Positions 60,918 through 64,000 of a stretch of DNA of 64,000 nucleotides are shown here, one piece after another. Under the pieces are notes generated by a model. It saw only the letters and a program-made list of their open reading frames with translations, ran no database searches and was not told the origin of the DNA. The number at the start of each line of letters is the position of its first letter. The stretch's first letter is position 1. The stretch is from Alnus glutinosa (lineage: Eukaryota; Streptophyta; Magnoliopsida; Fagales; Betulaceae): the NCBI RefSeq assembly GCF_958979055.1, contig NC_084897.1, positions 26,624,628 through 26,688,627 on the forward strand, read 5' to 3'. Made by a program: the position numbers and the translations under genes.

Positions 60918-61049
60918 TGATTATTACACTCGCATTGCACAATTCCAGCACTCACACCAGACACAAGGAAGTGGGACCCACACACTGGGTCCCACTTCCT
61001 TGTGTCTGGTGTGAGTGCTAGAGTTGTGGATTGTGAGTGTAACAATCAC
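60918..61049. mobile_element. Foldback MITE (about 132 bp) within an 80-bp direct duplication
   Basis: Arms starting TGATTATTACACTC and containing CACACCAGACACAAGGAAG and GTGGGACCCA pair almost perfectly around a five-base loop. It is flanked by a direct repeat of about 80 bases (60,830-60,912 and 61,096-61,178; GTTGTTGTGCAG.TGTTGTATTG) that is too long to be a target duplication. Confidence 0.8.
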
Positions 61050-61228
61050 TCATCTTTTTCTAAAGTATCTGGGGCCCACCCACATGTAAGGGGTTGTTGT
61101 GCAGTTGTTGTATTGGCGTTGTAAATCTAACATTTTTCAAATAATAATTTGAAGAGATATATATACTTTTTCCTAAATTTTACGCAGCAAACCCTAAATA
61201 CCTCAAACTTCCCTTAACGAATTTGTAA

Positions 61229-61644
61229 GGGGTAATTACCTTTTTCCCCTATGAACTACCAACTTTTGCGCAAAGCCCCCAAAAACTATCAACTCGACCA
61301 AAATAGAGCATTCAACTACCAAACACAACCATTTTCCTCCCTTCCGTCAGTTAGAAGGTTAAAACAAACGGTCAACGGGTCACGTAACCGTCACGTGCCG
61401 TTTTACATGGGGGCATGTTGGAAGATAGTGATAGTTCATAGGGGAAAAATAAGAAGAAAATGAGGGTAAAACAGCATGTGACGATCACGTGACCTGTTGA
61501 TCGTTTGTTTTAACTCTTTTGACTGATGGAAGGGGGGAAAATGGTTGTCTTTGGTAGTTGAATGCTCTATTTTGGTCGAGTTGGTAGTTTGTGGAGGCTT
61601 TGCGCAAAAGTTGGTAATTCATGAGGGGAAAGGGTAATTACCTC
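61229..61644. mobile_element. MULE-type MITE with 9-bp target duplication
   Basis: A 416-bp palindrome-like element whose arms of about 200 bases pair at roughly 85-90% (GGTAATTACC, ACCAACTTTTGCGCAAAGCC, CAACTCGACCAAAATAGAGC). The 9-base AATTTGTAA flanks both sides (61220-61228 and 61645-61653), as expected for the Mutator superfamily. It is non-coding. Confidence 0.85.
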
Positions 61645-61712
61645 AATTTGTAAATTATGTATTATTTTTTAAACATAAGCACTTTTATTTTTTTCAGGCA
61701 TTTAATTTGTAA

Positions 61713-61753
61713 AAAACCCGCGCATGACACGGTTGACACCGGTTATATGCTAG
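61713..61753. mobile_element. Helitron-like 3' terminus
   Basis: CCCGCGCATGACACGG followed by GGTTATATG and CTAG then T resembles the Helitron end at 36,318-36,345, but the hairpin is degraded. No 5' end was assigned, so the extent is unknown. Confidence 0.45.
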
Positions 61754-62266
61754 TTAAGATAATTCCAAAAAAATCAAAAAGAAAAGAAAGAAAGATACAA
61801 CAAAATTAGGGTTTTTCACTCGCTCTCGTCCCTTTCTCACTCGCCGCTTCGGTGACGCTGTTGACACGCCGCCGGTCTCTCTCTCTCTCTCTCTTTGTGA
61901 TTTTCCATGTGAATAATCTCAGATATGTTTTTTACTTTGTGGATATAATCTCTGGTTTCGTCTTGCCTATCAGATCGAGTCCCGAAGGAGCTGTGGTGTG
62001 CACCGTTGAGCACCAGTTGCTAGCGCGCTTACAGGTCCTTTTCCCACTGCCCTATTTGGTTTTTGTGTGTTCTGTCTGTTTTCTGATGTTTCGAATGATA
62101 TTTGGCTCATAGGCTCATAGCTTCTTCAATCCTAAAACGATATTTGTTTCGAATGATATTTGGTATCGTTGCGAGTATAACGTACACTTAAGGTCCAAAG
62201 CTAAATTCGAGATACTGGTTTGTCCTATGTAGTAACGTGATATTTGAGTGAGAGGGAGTGAGTCCA

Positions 62267-63521
62267 ATGGATGTTGATCGTCCGAGAGCGCTGTCGGCGG
62301 AGGCTCTGGGAGTACTGAGAGAAGGCATTCATCTGGTCTTGTGTCGTTGGTGGGCGCTCCAAATGGCCGTCCAGAACGAGTGGGGCGGCCCTGACTCGTC
62401 CCGCAAGGCTGACCAGCTCGCCTCCGATATCGTCTCCTGGTTTAGTCAGTCCAGAGGTATTCTTAATTATGATTTTTTTTTTTATTTATTGAGTACGAGA
62501 ATTTTGGGTTGAATTTAGAATTTTTATGCACTAAATCTTACATTGTTTGTACCGAAAATGAAAACTTGGTGTACAAAAGGCCATTTTTTGCGGCACTTGA
62601 TTGGGTTTTATCGTGAAATTAGCAAATTAGTACTTAGAATGGGATATAATTGGAGTTCTATTGACGAAATCACAAACCTTTTGCCTTACTTTTGTAGAGT
62701 TTGTTTTGGTGGAAATGCAGTTAGCGAATTGGTATTTCTTTTTGCCTATTGTATTCATGTTTAATTGACTTTAATCAACTAAATGGGAGTTTTTTTTAGT
62801 AAATCAATGTATTAGTTTTGTAGGCAATTAGGCTTTTGAGTTGTATGTCTTTGGGAATTCATTGAGGTTTGATTTTTTTTTTTTTTTTAAATGTTGTTTT
62901 AACTGTTTTGGGGCCACGCCCACTGGGGAAGCTGGAGTCTTACCTGATCCGGGTGGAGGGGGTGCGTTGCACAGGTCCAAAGTTTACCCAATAAGGGTGG
63001 GTACATGAAGTGGCCATGCCTTGAAGAGGTTCATCGTCACTAAAAGAAAGTGTTTTGTTTATTGATTTCAAATATGGTTGTCCTTTCTTATCAAAAAAAA
63101 AAATATGGTTGTCCTGTTTTGTTTTGTTTATTTTTCTCCGTTTAGTTTTTTGTTCAATCGACTTTGCAAAGCAAACTAAGGATTGATAGAGACTTTTATG
63201 ATATGGATTTCCTTAAACAAACTAAGATTGATGGGGGTTTAGTGTTTGTTTTATGATCTAAATGATTTTATATTTAAGTTTTGTGACTCATTGCACTTTA
63301 TTCTGGATGTAATTGATGTTTGATTTGCTTAAGATGTGTATGAGGAAATATTGGTCTCTAATGTCTTCACATTGAATTGTGATTTCAATTATTTTCTTGA
63401 TAAAACTTTTTTTTCTTGTTTGTTTTCCCCAGAGCCGCTTTACATAGATGATTTAGAAAATTTGCTTCAACAAGCTCTGGAGTCTCTCAATACCTTGGCT
63501 GAGGACGGCAGCATTGAGGAA
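62267..63521 (+). CDS. TSR2: TSR2-like pre-rRNA processing protein, 5' part
   Basis: Two coding exons, 62267-62456 and 63433-63521, give 93 residues; the gene continues past the window and 63522-64000 is intron. The start ATG at 62267 (MDVDRPRALSAEALG) is preferred because it gives the family N-terminus. AVQNEWGGPDSSRKADQLAS and EPLYIDDLENLL...AEDGSIEE match the TSR2 core (the WGG block). In yeast Tsr2 binds and delivers eS26 to pre-40S particles and is needed for 20S pre-rRNA processing; the plant protein is expected to act likewise (family inference). A leader exon may start near 61,810, where CT-rich sequence typical of plant housekeeping promoters begins, with a leader intron between about 62,035 and 62,260 (inference). 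Intron 1 (62457-63432) holds a tail-only insertion scar near 63,070. Confidence 0.9.
63070..63115. repeat. Direct repeat around an A-tail: second minimal retroposition scar
   Basis: AAATATGGTTGTCCT occurs at 63070-63084 and 63101-63115 with TTCTTATC and an A-run between. The tail word CTTATCAAAA is the same as in the scar at 2044-2120. Confidence 0.5.
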
Positions 63522-64000
63522 GTATGCCTTCTCTACATTATTCAACCTTGAATTGCTACAACCCATAGTTATATGCAATAATGGGGTTCTGTTAGTATTT
63601 ATGCTGAGTCTATAATGTGTATCAATTTTTTCGGGGGTTAAACTGTCTTGCCATTTGACTTCAGATATTAATCTTCTTGTGGTATCTATAAAGTGGTGAA
63701 GAAACTATGTTTATTAAAACCTGTGCCATATTGGTACAGCACTCGCTCAATCTTTTCCCTTTCCCCTTTTTTTTGGCCTAGATTTTGTGAGATCATGGTA
63801 GTTCTTTGATCACATCTCTTCCTCCCCTTAGCAAACGGTGGAATCTTTTCTTTAGTATCCACTCATGGTAGTATCTTACATAGGAATGCCTATCACGTGC
63901 AGTGCTTCTTTACGAAACTTAATAATTACAAATGCTCCGGTATTTCTTCTGACGTTATTATTTATCAGCTTTTTGACGTAGGGATAGCCCTCTATTTGCG

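Overview
The window is eukaryotic nuclear DNA from a flowering plant. It shows large spliced genes with GT-AG introns, AT-rich intergenic DNA, plant-type families (receptor-like cytoplasmic kinases, dirigent protein, plant SAC phosphatase, plant TRAPPC11, dolichol cis-prenyltransferase, TSR2) and plant transposable elements (Cassandra, Ty1/copia, Helitron, MITEs, L1-type LINE). Gene structure and codon use suggest a eudicot. A woody rosid is a guess only. All family calls come from reading the translations; no database search was run.

Layout. (1) 1-16,800: the 3' part of a SAC-domain phosphoinositide phosphatase (+), with what reads as a minor-class AT-AA intron; a complete seven-exon TRAPPC11 gene (+); a broken duplicate of the last two SAC exons just downstream of TRAPPC11; and an intronless dirigent gene (-). 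(2) 16,800-23,850: a degenerate inverted-repeat element, an intronless cis-prenyltransferase with an unusual three-unit insertion (-), and a tandem array of about 130-bp units. (3) 23,860-57,545: three tandem units of 6-8 kb plus a remnant of a fourth. Each full unit carries a six-exon RLCK-VII kinase of the PIX13/CST type on the minus strand. Copies B and C keep the kinase residues examined. Copy A has an open frame but has lost the VAIK lysine and the DFG aspartate, so it looks like a pseudokinase. (4) 57,545-61,760: a cluster of foldback and TIR elements and a Helitron-like end. (5) 61,800-64,000: the first two coding exons of a TSR2 homologue (+).

The kinase array is the most informative part. 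Its units are paralogous, so each serves as an empty-site control for insertions in the others. This gives exact boundaries and target-site duplications for a 6.2-kb non-autonomous Helitron (30,113-36,345), a 2.67-kb solo LTR inside it, a TTA-flanked MITE that holds a solo LTR, a solo LTR shared by units A and B but absent from C, a Cassandra TRIM element, and a small 8-bp-TSD MITE. An L1 fragment sits in the same intron of all three kinases and predates the triplication.

Functionally, SAC phosphatase (phosphoinositide turnover), TRAPPC11 (Golgi/TGN trafficking) and the cis-prenyltransferase (dolichol for glycosylation) are endomembrane housekeeping genes. The RLCKs are membrane-tethered signalling proteins, the dirigent protein is secreted, and TSR2 acts in ribosome assembly. 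Nothing indicates co-regulation.
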